Assembly (NCBI RefSeq): GCF_000702825.1
Contig: NZ_JNKF01000011.1
Span: 537,401-601,400, forward strand
Direction of reading: 5' to 3'
Length of the DNA stretch: 64,000 bases
Source of the DNA: Prevotella sp. P6B1
Lineage (GTDB): Bacteria > Bacteroidota > Bacteroidia > Bacteroidales > Bacteroidaceae
In this document: piece by piece, positions 42,994 to 52,887 of the stretch
Numbering within the stretch: position 1 is the first letter of the stretch
How the letters are laid out: every line of letters begins with the position of its first letter
The notes under the pieces: generated by a model
Databases searched by the model: none
Seen by the model: only the letters and a program-made list of their open reading frames with translations
What the model was told of the DNA's origin: nothing
Made by a program: the position numbers and the translations under genes

Positions 42994-44151
42994 ATGGAAA
43001 AATCTAAAGAACATATCGTACAGGTAGGCTGTGACCGTGGTTTGTGCCATCAGGCCGTGGGGCGCCAGGACAAGCAGCTGAACACCTACGACTGGTTGGC
43101 CGATGTGCCTGGAAATGCAGATACTACCGACCTGGTAGAGGTGCAGTTCAAGCACACCCGTAAGGGCTATTACCACAACGTGAACCATTTAGACCTGAAG
43201 AAGGGCGACATTGTGGCAGTAGAGGCCAGTCCTGGTCACGACATTGGCGTGGTAACCCTCACAGGCCGTCTGGTAAAACTACAGCTCAAGAAGGTGAACA
43301 TCAAGTCGCCCGATGATATCAAACGTATCTATCGCATAGCCCGCGAGAACGACATCCAGAAATGGCATGAGGCCCAGGCTCGCGAGCACTCAACCATGAT
43401 TGAGAGCCGTAAGATAGCTAAAGGTCTGGGACTTGACATGAAGATAGGCGACGTGGAATATCAGGGCGATGGCAACAAGGCTATCTTCTACTACATTGCC
43501 GATGAGCGTGTGGACTTCCGACAACTCATTAAGGACTTGGCAGTAGCCTTCCACGTACGTATCGAGATGAAACAGATCGGAGCACGCCAGGAGGCTGGAC
43601 GTATCGGTGGAACAGGCCCTTGCGGACGTGAGCTCTGTTGCGCTACGTGGATGAAAAACTTCTCGAGCGTAAGCACCAATGCCGCCCGATTCCAGGATAT
43701 CTCGCTGAACCCGCAGAAACTGGCAGGTATGTGTGCCAAGCTGAAATGCTGTCTGAACTACGAGGTAGACGACTATGTAGAGGCTAGCAAACAGTTGCCT
43801 GGCAAGGATGTGGTGCTACAGACACAGGATAGCGACTACTATCTGTTCAAGAGCGATATCCTGGCAGGACTCTGCACTTACAGCACCGATAAGAACATTG
43901 CCGTCAACTGCGAAACGATTACAGCCCAGCGTGCCAAGGACATCATTGAGATGAACCGCCGTGGTGAGAAGCCCCTATCGCTGGAGCACGATGAAGGCAA
44001 GAAGACAGAAGCCAAGCCACACGTGGATCTGGCAGGAGGCGACATCAGCCGATTTGATAAGGCCAAGAAGAAAAAGAAGAAAAAGAAGTCGGCAGCTGGA
44101 AATCGCAACAACGATAAGAAAGAAGCGAAAGAGGCGAAAGATGCGAAATAA
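42994..44151 (+). CDS. PSP1 domain protein, RicT-like
   Basis: 385 aa. The PSP1 core with RIGGTGPCGRELCCATWMKNF and KLAGMCAKLKCCLNYE carries the cysteines that hold the Fe-S cluster in RicT (YaaT). RicT with partners controls RNase Y processing in Bacillus; the Bacteroidetes role is unknown. The tail is a Lys run followed by KEAKEAKDAK. Confidence 0.85.
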   Translation: MEKSKEHIVQVGCDRGLCHQAVGRQDKQLNTYDWLADVPGNADTTDLVEVQFKHTRKGYYHNVNHLDLKKGDIVAVEASPGHDIGVVTLTGRLVKLQLKKVNIKSPDDIKRIYRIARENDIQKWHEAQAREHSTMIESRKIAKGLGLDMKIGDVEYQGDGNKAIFYYIADERVDFRQLIKDLAVAFHVRIEMKQIGARQEAGRIGGTGPCGRELCCATWMKNFSSVSTNAARFQDISLNPQKLAGMCAKLKCCLNYEVDDYVEASKQLPGKDVVLQTQDSDYYLFKSDILAGLCTYSTDKNIAVNCETITAQRAKDIIEMNRRGEKPLSLEHDEGKKTEAKPHVDLAGGDISRFDKAKKKKKKKKSAAGNRNNDKKEAKEAKDAK

Positions 44152-44602
44152 GATGATGATACTGACACTGGCGATTACAGGCATGCTCACAGCTGCCTGT
44201 AATCGTTCGGTGATATATAACCACTACGAGCACGTTGACAACGATGGTTGGGAACGTAACGACACGATGCACTTCTACATCCCCCCAGTGAAACAGGCTG
44301 GCAACTACCAGCAACAGGTGATGTTGCGTACAAACAACTCACTCCCCTTCTTAGGCATCAGCATCATTGTGGAACAGGACATCTACCCTATGGGGCGCAA
44401 GCTGCGCGAGCGCATAGACTGTCCGTTGGTAGAAAAGAACGGGCACGTATTAGGCAATGGTATCAGCTGCTATCAGTACACATTCGATGTAGGCAACATT
44501 GAACTTAACGAGGGCGACTCGTTACACGTCTATGTGATGCACCACATGAAACTGGAAACGATGCCAGGTATCAGCGATGTAGGTATTCTAATTTCTCAAT
44601 AG
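44141..44602 (+). CDS. gldH: Gliding motility-type lipoprotein GldH
   Basis: 153 aa from ATG 44141, overlapping the PSP1 gene by 11 bp; longer starts lie in PSP1 out of frame. Lipobox LTAAC, then CNRSVIYNHYEHVDNDGW typical of GldH. Bacteroidales do not glide, and GldH there probably helps the type IX secretion apparatus or envelope. The 3' end overlaps rodA tail-to-tail by 15 bp. Confidence 0.82.
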   Translation: MRNKMMILTLAITGMLTAACNRSVIYNHYEHVDNDGWERNDTMHFYIPPVKQAGNYQQQVMLRTNNSLPFLGISIIVEQDIYPMGRKLRERIDCPLVEKNGHVLGNGISCYQYTFDVGNIELNEGDSLHVYVMHHMKLETMPGISDVGILISQ

Positions 44603-46063
44603 ATTTCGGCCTGCGTCTATTCGGAGGAAGATAAACAGCAGCAGGGTGAATCCCCAAAGCGACGAACCACCATAGCTGAAGAAAGGTAAAGGAATACCGA
44701 TAACGGGGGTCAAGCCCAATACCATTCCTACATTGATAAACACATGGAATAAGAAGATACTCACCACACAATAGCCATACACCCTGCCAAACCGATGCAC
44801 TTGTCGTTCGGCCAGATGGATGAGACGCAAGATAAGTGCCAGGAAAAGCAACAATACACTTGCAGAACCTACGAATCCCTCTTCTTCGCCCACGGTGCAG
44901 AAGATGAAGTCGGTATCCTGCTCAGGCACGTATTTCAGTTTGGTCTGAGTACCATTCAGGAATCCCTTTCCCTGCAGTCCTCCAGAACCAATAGCAATCT
45001 CGCTCTGGTGCACATTATAACCCGCACCCTTCAGGTCCTCCTCAAGTCCCAGCAACACGTTGATACGTACACGCTGGTGAGGTTCCAGTACATGATTCAG
45101 GGTATAATCAGCCATACTGAAGAAGATCAATGACCCCAGAGCAAAAGCTGTTATCCACAGGTAATTACGCAAGCGCGTGGCCAGAAACCGATACAATAGA
45201 TAGACAACCAAAGCCGTACAGAGCAGCATCTCGACAATGTTGATATCGAAGGGAATAATCCATAAGCCGAACAGTACTGCCACCAAAGTTGCTCCAAGCC
45301 CCACAAGTGCCATACGGATAGCGTTACGCTTATCGTTGCAATACACATATACCAGACCGGTGGAGAATACCTGAATCATGAGGAGCACAGCAAACTTACC
45401 GACTGATGTCGGGGTGATACTCAGCATCGTATCGGCAAAACGAATGCCTACCACGAAATACACCACCATAGCCACACCTGTGAACAGGATGCTGCCCGGC
45501 ATTCCCTCGCGATACAGCATGAGGAAGAGTGACAGATATACCAATGCCGACCCCGTTTCACGCTGCAGCACTATAAACAGCATGGGCACGAAGATAACAG
45601 CCAGCACCAGGGCGAAATCCTTCCACTTCTGGATGGTAAACCCGTAGGTGTTCATCATCTTAGCCAATGCCAAAGCCGTAGCAAACTTGGCAAACTCAGC
45701 AGGCTGCAGACGGATAGGACCTAATACCAGCCAGGATCGGGACCCCTTGATGGAATGCGGATTAAAGATAGTACCAAACAGTAATATCAGCATCACACCA
45801 AAGATGATATAGGCAAACATATCCAGATAACGATCATCGAGCATGAGAATGACGAAACCCAGCACGATAGAGGTGCCGATCCACACAATCTGCATGCCCG
45901 AACGGGTGTCGAGACTGAAGAGGTCGGTATCGCCATAACTGTAGCTGGCACCACACACACTCACCCATCCGAAGGTGAGTAGGGCAATGTAGATGATGAT
46001 CGTCCAGTAGTCGAGTGAACGAATCACTCCTTTTTCCTTTCTATTACCTATCGCCTGCACCAT
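44588..46063 (-). CDS. rodA: Rod-shape SEDS peptidoglycan polymerase RodA
   Basis: 491 aa, about ten or more membrane helices. SEDS features: SRSWLVLGPIRLQPAEFAK, QRETGSALVYLSLF, the catalytic-site region and TPVIGIPLPFFSYGGSS near the end. It pairs with the class B PBP encoded just upstream (20-bp overlap). Longer than E. coli RodA, as usual in Bacteroidetes. Confidence 0.94.
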   Translation of the reverse strand: MVQAIGNRKEKGVIRSLDYWTIIIYIALLTFGWVSVCGASYSYGDTDLFSLDTRSGMQIVWIGTSIVLGFVILMLDDRYLDMFAYIIFGVMLILLFGTIFNPHSIKGSRSWLVLGPIRLQPAEFAKFATALALAKMMNTYGFTIQKWKDFALVLAVIFVPMLFIVLQRETGSALVYLSLFLMLYREGMPGSILFTGVAMVVYFVVGIRFADTMLSITPTSVGKFAVLLMIQVFSTGLVYVYCNDKRNAIRMALVGLGATLVAVLFGLWIIPFDINIVEMLLCTALVVYLLYRFLATRLRNYLWITAFALGSLIFFSMADYTLNHVLEPHQRVRINVLLGLEEDLKGAGYNVHQSEIAIGSGGLQGKGFLNGTQTKLKYVPEQDTDFIFCTVGEEEGFVGSASVLLLFLALILRLIHLAERQVHRFGRVYGYCVVSIFLFHVFINVGMVLGLTPVIGIPLPFFSYGGSSLWGFTLLLFIFLRIDAGRNLLRN

Positions 46064-47903
46064 AAGCTATTCTGCGTTCCTGAATGCTGCGAGCCTTAGC
46101 CTCGCTGGCTTCAGAGAGTTTTCCTTTTAAGTATTTCTCCATAATCAGACCGCCGATGGGCACACCATAGGTGGCACCCCATCCACCATTCTCTACATAG
46201 ACGGCAACGGCAATCTTGGGATTATCCATAGGCGCAAAGCCCATGAAAACAGAGTGGTCATGTCCGCGGTTCTGAGCCGTACCCGTTTTACCGCAGGCAT
46301 TAAAATCGTATTTACCTAACTCCTTACAAGTACCTCCCAGCACCGAGGAGCGCATCCCCTGCACAACATAGTCGTAAGCCTCACGACTGGCTTTGGTATA
46401 ATGCTTACGGGTATAGGCAGTGTCGAGAGGCACACCCTGCACCTGCTTCACCACATGAGGCACGATATAATAGCCTCGGTTGGCGATGGTGGCACCCAGG
46501 TTGGCTATCTGTAGCGGTGTGGCATTCACCTCACCCTGGCCGATAGCGATAGAGATAATGGTGAGTCCGTTCCACGAGCCCTTGTAGGCCTTATCGTAGA
46601 ACATGGCGTTAGGAATCAGCCCACGCTTCTCGCCAGGCAGGTCGATACCTAAGCGATAGCCGAATCCCATGGATACCATATAGTCGCGCCAGGTATTCAT
46701 GGCATTCTGTACCGACCCGTATTTCGACACGTTGGTATTGATCATGTGATACAATCCCCAACAGAAGTAACCGTTACACGAGGTACTGAGTGCAGGTACC
46801 AGCGGCAGTGGTGCCGCATGCCCGTGACAACCCACATGCAACCCCTTGAAGTTGAATCCATGCGAACAGGGATACAGGGTGTGCGAGTTGATGATACCCT
46901 CAGTCATAAACGTAAGTCCCTGGGTAGTCTTGAAAGTAGAGCCTGGAGGATATTGTCCCATGATGGCACGGTTCAGCAGAGGTTTCCACACATCCTGTGA
47001 GAGGGCACGGTGCTTTTTACTACGCAGGCGTCCCACCATCTGACGGGGATCGTACGTAGGCGACGACACCATACAGAGCACCTCACCCGTAGCAGGCTCG
47101 ATGGCTACGATGGCACCTATCTTTCCTTCCATCAGGCGCTCACCTAAGGCCTGCAGCTCGGCATCGATACCCAGCGTCAGGTTCTTGCCAGGAATGGCAC
47201 GACGGTCTAATGCACCATTCTGATAGCGCCCCTGGATACGTCCGTGCGCATCACGAAGCAGAATCTGGATACCTTTCCGTCCACGCAGCTCTTTCTCGTA
47301 CGAACGCTCAATACCCAGCTTGCCGATATAGTCGCCGGGTTGGTAGTAATCGTCCTCCTCGATATCAGCTGGCGACACCTCACCCACATCACCAAGCACG
47401 TGGGCACCCATACTATAGGTGTACTGGCGCACACTACGCTTCTGGATGTAGAAACCTGGGAACCGATACATCTTTTCCTGGAAAACACTAAAATCCTTGT
47501 CGCTCAGCTGACTCATGAACAACTGTTCGGTGAATCGCGAGTAACCAGGATTCTTACTACGGTCCTTCATGGTGGTCATACGATGTTCGAACTCCTCTTT
47601 GGTGATACCTATGGCCTGACAGAAGTCGAGGGTATCGAGTCGGTCCTTCATCTCGTTCATCACCACCATGATATCATACGAAGGCATATTGTAAACCAGC
47701 AATTTGCCTTTACGGTCCAGGATGGCGCCACGAGAGGGATATTCTATTTTCTTGAGGAAAGCATTCGAGTCGGCGCTCTTCTTGTAGTCGTCGCTCGTAA
47801 TCTGAAGTGTAAACAGCCTGACGATGTAGATGAACACAATCAATGCGGCCACCCCACCAATCACGTATTTACGGTATTCCAGATCGTAATTCTTCTGCTT
47901 CAC
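46044..47903 (-). CDS. mrdA: Penicillin-binding protein 2
   Basis: 619 aa. One N-terminal membrane helix, dimerisation domain, then transpeptidase with SxxK in PPGSTFKTTQ, SxN in STSCNGYF and KTGTAQ. Cross-links peptidoglycan during elongation together with RodA and MreBCD. Overlaps mreD by 4 bp. Confidence 0.95.
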   Translation of the reverse strand: MKQKNYDLEYRKYVIGGVAALIVFIYIVRLFTLQITSDDYKKSADSNAFLKKIEYPSRGAILDRKGKLLVYNMPSYDIMVVMNEMKDRLDTLDFCQAIGITKEEFEHRMTTMKDRSKNPGYSRFTEQLFMSQLSDKDFSVFQEKMYRFPGFYIQKRSVRQYTYSMGAHVLGDVGEVSPADIEEDDYYQPGDYIGKLGIERSYEKELRGRKGIQILLRDAHGRIQGRYQNGALDRRAIPGKNLTLGIDAELQALGERLMEGKIGAIVAIEPATGEVLCMVSSPTYDPRQMVGRLRSKKHRALSQDVWKPLLNRAIMGQYPPGSTFKTTQGLTFMTEGIINSHTLYPCSHGFNFKGLHVGCHGHAAPLPLVPALSTSCNGYFCWGLYHMINTNVSKYGSVQNAMNTWRDYMVSMGFGYRLGIDLPGEKRGLIPNAMFYDKAYKGSWNGLTIISIAIGQGEVNATPLQIANLGATIANRGYYIVPHVVKQVQGVPLDTAYTRKHYTKASREAYDYVVQGMRSSVLGGTCKELGKYDFNACGKTGTAQNRGHDHSVFMGFAPMDNPKIAVAVYVENGGWGATYGVPIGGLIMEKYLKGKLSEASEAKARSIQERRIAYGAGDR

Positions 47904-48400
47904 CTGCTTCTAACACTTTCAACAGCTAACATCAGCAACATTGTGAGGAGGGCACTGACTACCGAACGCGACAACCACAACAGTACATCGAAGAAGTTAA
48001 ACGCTTCGAGGGCGAAGAACACCAGACAATAGAGAAATGTCAGCAGTCCGCTGAGCACCACAAACTTACTGAGTCCCAACGACTTGATAGACACTTCCAG
48101 ATCATCAGCAGAGTCGCGTGGAATCAGCAGTTCTATCAGATAAGCCTGAGCCAGCCCCACAAGCGTCATGACACTCGACGCCAGACCTGGCGTACACGAG
48201 AAGATATCGATGACCAGTCCGAGCAGGAAACACGATACCAGGATCAGCCATTTCGGGAAATGGCGACGGAAAGTGACAGCAAAATAGACATAGAGCAACG
48301 GCGTGCCTACACCAAACATGTGAACATGATTCAGAATCAGCACCTGAACCACGAACAATGTCAGAAACATGACCAACCGGTTAACGAGTTCTATCTTCAT
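47900..48400 (-). CDS. mreD: Rod shape-determining protein MreD
   Basis: 166 aa, about five membrane helices, with VLILNHVHMFGVGTPLLYVYF typical of Bacteroidetes MreD. Between mreC and mrdA with 4-nt spacing and overlap. Confidence 0.88.
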   Translation of the reverse strand: MKIELVNRLVMFLTLFVVQVLILNHVHMFGVGTPLLYVYFAVTFRRHFPKWLILVSCFLLGLVIDIFSCTPGLASSVMTLVGLAQAYLIELLIPRDSADDLEVSIKSLGLSKFVVLSGLLTFLYCLVFFALEAFNFFDVLLWLSRSVVSALLTMLLMLAVESVRSR

Positions 48401-48404
48401 ACTA

Positions 48405-49271
48405 TTATCGCTGTTTGAAACTGATAGAGTCGCGAGCAGCCTGCATCAGCGTAGCACGCTCGGCAATACTCTTATCGCTGATAACCACCACGTCGCGGAT
48501 ATTTCCGAAATCGGTACTCAGACGTACCTTGAGTTTATACGACAAACCGTCGCTTGAGTTATAAGCCTGCTCAATCTTGCCTACCAATACGCCCGATGGG
48601 AAGATTGAGGAGAATCCACTGGTAACCATCCACTCGCCGAGTTTGAATTTGGCATGGCGAGGCACATCCTCGACATAAGCCACCGATGGGTCGCCACCAT
48701 ACCAGTGCAGATAGCCGAAGTATCCACGGTTACGGATAGAGCAGCTGATACGCGATGAAGCTGCATTGAGGGCTGAGATAACCACCGCATAATGATCGCT
48801 CACGAGGTAGACCACGCCAACGATACCATTACCGCATGCCACACCCATATCGGGCTCAACACCATCCAGACGGCCCTTATCAATGGTAATAAGGTTCTCC
48901 TGCTTATGGATGGAGTTCTCGACCACCTTGGCAGATATCAGCTGATAGCGGTTCAGGAAATCCAGTTCCCTGCGCTGGGCTTCTGTGGTATCCTTTGTCA
49001 CGTCGGCATAGAGTCGGCGCAACTGGTCGAGCTGTCGCTCCTGGTAGATATTACGGAGGGTGAGCTCGCGGTTCATCTCAGCCATCGACAGATAGCTGGT
49101 CAGACTGCTCTCTATCTCGTACACCTTACCAGCCACAGCATTGGCACTCGTGAACCACACACTATTCTGATAACTGTTATACTGAAACAACAGAACAACA
49201 CTGACTACTTCGAGCAATACGAAGACTAGCCAGTGATGATACTTGTATAGAAAATCCAGCAGGTTTCTCAT
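48405..49271 (-). CDS. mreC: Rod shape-determining protein MreC
   Basis: 288 aa. N-terminal membrane helix, coiled coil (about 60-100) and beta domain with DKGRLDGVEPDMGVACGNGIVG and SFSS-like GWMVTSGFSSIFPSG. Periplasmic scaffold of the elongasome. Confidence 0.92.
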   Translation of the reverse strand: MRNLLDFLYKYHHWLVFVLLEVVSVVLLFQYNSYQNSVWFTSANAVAGKVYEIESSLTSYLSMAEMNRELTLRNIYQERQLDQLRRLYADVTKDTTEAQRRELDFLNRYQLISAKVVENSIHKQENLITIDKGRLDGVEPDMGVACGNGIVGVVYLVSDHYAVVISALNAASSRISCSIRNRGYFGYLHWYGGDPSVAYVEDVPRHAKFKLGEWMVTSGFSSIFPSGVLVGKIEQAYNSSDGLSYKLKVRLSTDFGNIRDVVVISDKSIAERATLMQAARDSISFKQR

Positions 49272-49276
49272 CTACC

Positions 49277-49311
49277 TGTCAATTGTCAATATTCAATTGT
49301 CAATTATTGAT
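49277..49311. repeat. 7-bp tandem repeat between mreB and mreC
   Basis: Units tgtcaat, tgtcaat, attcaat, tgtcaat, tattgat. Starts 5 nt upstream of mreC and reaches the mreB stop. Confidence 0.82.
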
Positions 49312-50333
49312 TATCTCATCAAGAAATTAAATCTATCGATATTCTTCAGAGCGATGCCAGCACCCTTAGCTACACTGTGCAAGGGATCCTCGGGCACGTG
49401 AAATGGGATGTGCATCTTGTCGGTAAGACGACGGTCCAGACCACGCAGCAGAGCGCCACCACCTGAGAGATAGATACCATTCTTCACGATATCGGCATAC
49501 AGCTCTGGGGGAGTATTCTCAAGTGCTGAGAGTACAGCGTTCTCAATCTTTGCCACGGTCTTATCGAGACAGTGTGCAATCTCCTGATAGCATACAGGCA
49601 CCTCCATGGGGAGTGCTGTGATACGGTTAGGACCGTGAACGATGAAGTCCTCGGGAGCCTCGTCGCCCAGATCGGTCAGCGCCGAACCTACATTAATCTT
49701 GATACGCTCAGCCATACGCTCCGAAACCTTCACGTTGTGCTGGCGGTACATATATTCCTGGATATCAGCCGTCAGATCGTCACCAGCGGTACGGATCGAG
49801 TTGTTCGAAACGATACCACCCAGCGAGATGACAGCAATCTCGGTAGAACCACCACCGATATCAACAATCATGTTACCCTCTGGTGCCTCTACATCGATAC
49901 CGATACCGATAGCGGCAGCCATAGGCTCGAAAATCAGATAGACATCACGTCCATCAGCATGCTCTGCAGAGTCGCGTACGGCACGCAGCTCTACTTCGGT
50001 AGAACCTGAAGGTACACCAATCACCATACGGAGTGATGGCGAGAACAGGCGGCTACCTGTGTGTACCATCTTGATCAGTCCACGCATCATCTGCTCGCAG
50101 GCAGAGAAGTCGGCAATCACGCCATCACGCAGCGGACGGATGGTACGAATGTTGTCATGAGTTTTCTCATACATCATCTTCGCCTCGTTACCAACGGCAA
50201 TCATCTTGTCAGTACGGCGATCAAGAGCAACTACTGAGGGCTCATCAACCACAATCTTATCATCACTGATAATGATGGTGTTGGCCGTTCCCAGGTCCAT
50301 TGCTATTTCCTGTACGAAACTAAAAAATCCCAT
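49311..50333 (-). CDS. mreB: Rod shape-determining protein MreB (actin-like)
   Basis: 340 aa. Actin-like ATPase with DLGTANT, GVPSGSTEVE, DIGGGSTEIAVI and YLSGGGALLRGL. Filament that steers the elongation complex. Confidence 0.97.
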   Translation of the reverse strand: MGFFSFVQEIAMDLGTANTIIISDDKIVVDEPSVVALDRRTDKMIAVGNEAKMMYEKTHDNIRTIRPLRDGVIADFSACEQMMRGLIKMVHTGSRLFSPSLRMVIGVPSGSTEVELRAVRDSAEHADGRDVYLIFEPMAAAIGIGIDVEAPEGNMIVDIGGGSTEIAVISLGGIVSNNSIRTAGDDLTADIQEYMYRQHNVKVSERMAERIKINVGSALTDLGDEAPEDFIVHGPNRITALPMEVPVCYQEIAHCLDKTVAKIENAVLSALENTPPELYADIVKNGIYLSGGGALLRGLDRRLTDKMHIPFHVPEDPLHSVAKGAGIALKNIDRFNFLMR

Positions 50334-50361
50334 TTACTATTTCTTTAATGTTTATTCTTAG

Positions 50362-50432
50362 CAACGGACTACAGGACTTAAGGAAATTTTTGTTTTTGGA
50401 TAAACCAGTCCTGTCAGTCCTGTTGTCCGTTG
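50362..50432. repeat. 17-bp inverted repeat between purH and mreB
   Basis: Arms 50362-50378 and 50416-50432 pair at 16 of 17 positions around a 37-nt loop. The right part also contains a short direct repeat (agtcctgtc, agtcctgtt). No T-tract after the stem. Confidence 0.75.
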
Positions 50433-50439
50433 TAAATGA

Positions 50440-51036
50440 TTATTTTTTCTCAAACCAGGCGTTGATAGCTGTATCGTAGTGGCTGCTCACACCGAAGGCA
50501 CGGGTAGCAAACATACGACGATCCTCGATATCGGTCTGAGCACCCTTCTTGTTCAGGATATCGAGCAGCACGCTGTACTCAGCCTTGCTGGGCACAATGA
50601 CTACATCCTTGAAGTTCTTGGCTCCAGCACGAATCAGAGAAATACCACCGATATCAATCTTCTCGATGATATCAGCCTCGCTGGCACCACTGGCTACAGT
50701 CTGCTCAAATGGATAGAGATCTACGATAACGAGATCAATCTCAGGAATCTCGTACTGCTTCATCTGCTCTATGTCACCGGCATTCTCACGACGGGCCAGA
50801 ATACCTCCGAACACCTTCGGATGGAGGGTCTTTACGCGACCACCCAGGATTGATGGATAAGTGGTTACATCCTCAACCTTCTGACACTCATAACCAAGTG
50901 ATTCGATAAACTGCTGTGTTCCACCAGTCGACAGGAACTTCACACCTTCCTCGTTCAGTTTCTTCAACAGTTCATCCAGTCCATCCTTGTGGAAAACAGA
51001 CACCAATGCGGTCTTAATCTTCTTAATTTCAGCCAT
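50440..51036 (-). CDS. purH: IMP cyclohydrolase domain of PurH, stand-alone
   Basis: 198 aa. It holds the whole MGS-like IMP cyclohydrolase domain (STGGTQQFIESLGY, GGRVKTLHPKVFGGIL, IDIGGISLIRAGAKNF) and ends where bifunctional PurH would continue into the AICAR transformylase. So it makes IMP from FAICAR, and the formyl-transfer step must be encoded elsewhere. A -7 box TACCTTTG lies about 70 bp upstream. Position before mreB is the usual Bacteroidales order. Confidence 0.92.
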   Translation of the reverse strand: MAEIKKIKTALVSVFHKDGLDELLKKLNEEGVKFLSTGGTQQFIESLGYECQKVEDVTTYPSILGGRVKTLHPKVFGGILARRENAGDIEQMKQYEIPEIDLVIVDLYPFEQTVASGASEADIIEKIDIGGISLIRAGAKNFKDVVIVPSKAEYSVLLDILNKKGAQTDIEDRRMFATRAFGVSSHYDTAINAWFEKK

Positions 51037-51182
51037 TTATAAATATTTTAATAACGTTATTAATATCCAAAAAACAAGCGCATCGCACGCAATCGCATGC
51101 AAAGGTACAAAAAGAAAACGGATTAACCTCAATTTCTCGGCGAAATTTTAGATTAATCCGTGTTAAAAATATGATAGGTCAA

Positions 51183-51698
51183 TTATTTAAGCTTGAAATT
51201 CTTCACCCACTCACGCATCGGTTCTACAGCCTCACTATGCTCCGGCTTGTAGCGCAGCATTACTGTCACCAGGCGGATGGTATCGTCCTCAAGCACCTTG
51301 CCGTAGTAGTCGAAATTCTCGTCCGACCCCTCCTGGATGCTATAGTCGTCGCCCACCTCTAGCAGGTCGGCTCCCATGGCTAACATCTGCTGGCTGGCCG
51401 ACCGAATGTTTCCCGTCAGCGAGTCGACCATCACCGATATCGACATCTGGTCGCTCATAAACACCTCCTGACAAGGTTCCTCAGGCAGGTCCTGCTTGCA
51501 GAGGAACGACGGATAGTTGATGTCGAGCCCCAGCTTGTCGCTATGATATTTCAGCAGGTCCCATTGGCCCATACTGATGGTCATGCTGTCGGCACTGGTC
51601 AGTTCAATACCGCCATAAGCCTTAGGCTGTTTCTGTCCGCCACAAGCGCACAGCATCCCCGCCAGCAAGCCAGCTAACAACCAACACCTAACCCTCAT
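51183..51698 (-). CDS. Hypothetical lipoprotein
   Basis: 171 aa. Lipobox near LCACGG (Cys about 19). The mature part resembles small one-domain lipoproteins with ITY-like strands (INYPSFLCKQ), no family assigned. Behind asnA, separated by a 7-bp repeat. Confidence 0.65.
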   Translation of the reverse strand: MRVRCWLLAGLLAGMLCACGGQKQPKAYGGIELTSADSMTISMGQWDLLKYHSDKLGLDINYPSFLCKQDLPEEPCQEVFMSDQMSISVMVDSLTGNIRSASQQMLAMGADLLEVGDDYSIQEGSDENFDYYGKVLEDDTIRLVTVMLRYKPEHSEAVEPMREWVKNFKLK

Positions 51699-51701
51699 TA
51701 A

Positions 51702-51729
51702 CTGTCAATTATCAATTGGCAACAAATCA
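51702..51729. repeat. 7-bp-period repeat between lipoprotein gene and asnA
   Basis: Units ctgtcaa, ttatcaa, ttggcaa, caaatca. Confidence 0.65.
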
Positions 51730-51730
51730 C

Positions 51731-52768
51731 TTAAATCAGGTTCATTCCCAGCTGCTTGCACTGTTTGCGCATCTCCTCGGGCCAGATAGAGGCCTGAATC
51801 TCGCCGATGTGACCTTTGTGCAGCAATACCATACAGAGTCGGCTCTGACCGATACCACCACCAATACTCAGTGGCAGTCTGTCATTCAGCAGCTGCTGAT
51901 GGAAGTAGAGCTGTTCGCGCTCCTCCTTGCCTTCCAGTTTCAACTGGCGCAGCAGGCTCTCCTTATCCACGCGGATACCCATGCTCGAGAGTTCGAAGCT
52001 TCGGCCCAGAACGGGATACCATATCAGGATATCGCCATTCAGTCCGGCACGTCCGTCCTCGGCGATGGTGCTCCAGTCGTCATAGTCAGGGGCGCGTCCA
52101 TCATGCTTCTTACCATCACTCAGCTTGCCGCCTATACCTATTATAAATACAGCGCCGTATTTCTCGCAGATGGCATCCTCGCGCTCCTTTGGTGTCTTGT
52201 CAGGATACATCTCCACCAGTTCCTCGGCATGTACGAAGTGTATCTGCTCGGGCAGGAAAGGCTTGATTTGCGGATAAGTCTCGCAGGTGAGATATTCTGT
52301 ACGGCGGATGGCAGCATAGATACGCTCCACAATGTTCTTCAGGAATGCCAGGGTGCGGTCCTCCCTACGGATAACGGCCTCCCAGTCCCACTGGTCGACA
52401 TACAGCGAGTGCAGGTTGTCCAGCTCCTCGTCGGCACGGATAGCATTCATATCGGTGTAGATACCATAGCCAGGCTCGATTTTGTACTCAGCCAGGCTCA
52501 AGCGCTTCCACTTAGCCAGCGAGTGTACCACCTCGGCTTTGGCATCACCCAGGTCCTTAATGGGGAAGCTCACGGGGCGCTCCACACCATTCAGGTCGTC
52601 GTTGATACCTAATCCTTTCAGCACGAACAACGGTGCTGTCACTCGACGCAGTCTGAGTTCTGTCGACAGATTCTGCTGAAAGAACTCCTTTATCAGTTTG
52701 ATACCCTGTTCCGTCTGCTTCATATCCAGCAGCGGCTCATACATCACGGGTTTAATTACTTGTCCCAT
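51731..52768 (-). CDS. asnA: Aspartate-ammonia ligase
   Basis: 345 aa, class II aminoacyl-tRNA synthetase-like fold. Family segments IKLIKEFFQQNLSTELRLRRVTAPLFV, DMNAIRADEELDNLHSLYVDQWDWE and LPLSIGGGIGQSRLCM are present. Makes asparagine from aspartate, ammonia and ATP. Confidence 0.95.
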   Translation of the reverse strand: MGQVIKPVMYEPLLDMKQTEQGIKLIKEFFQQNLSTELRLRRVTAPLFVLKGLGINDDLNGVERPVSFPIKDLGDAKAEVVHSLAKWKRLSLAEYKIEPGYGIYTDMNAIRADEELDNLHSLYVDQWDWEAVIRREDRTLAFLKNIVERIYAAIRRTEYLTCETYPQIKPFLPEQIHFVHAEELVEMYPDKTPKEREDAICEKYGAVFIIGIGGKLSDGKKHDGRAPDYDDWSTIAEDGRAGLNGDILIWYPVLGRSFELSSMGIRVDKESLLRQLKLEGKEEREQLYFHQQLLNDRLPLSIGGGIGQSRLCMVLLHKGHIGEIQASIWPEEMRKQCKQLGMNLI

Positions 52769-52887
52769 TTCTACAGTTAATGTTTAAAAAGCGGTGCAAA
52801 GATACACTTTTTCCGCAATTCTGCAAGCAAAATTGCGTAAATTTTTGCAAAATGACACAAAAACATTGATTTTGACTATCAATCTGA

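Noticed and set aside
43961..44140. Longer GldH with a basic N-terminus
   Set aside because: The extension is out-of-frame PSP1 coding sequence and would bury the signal peptide and lipobox.
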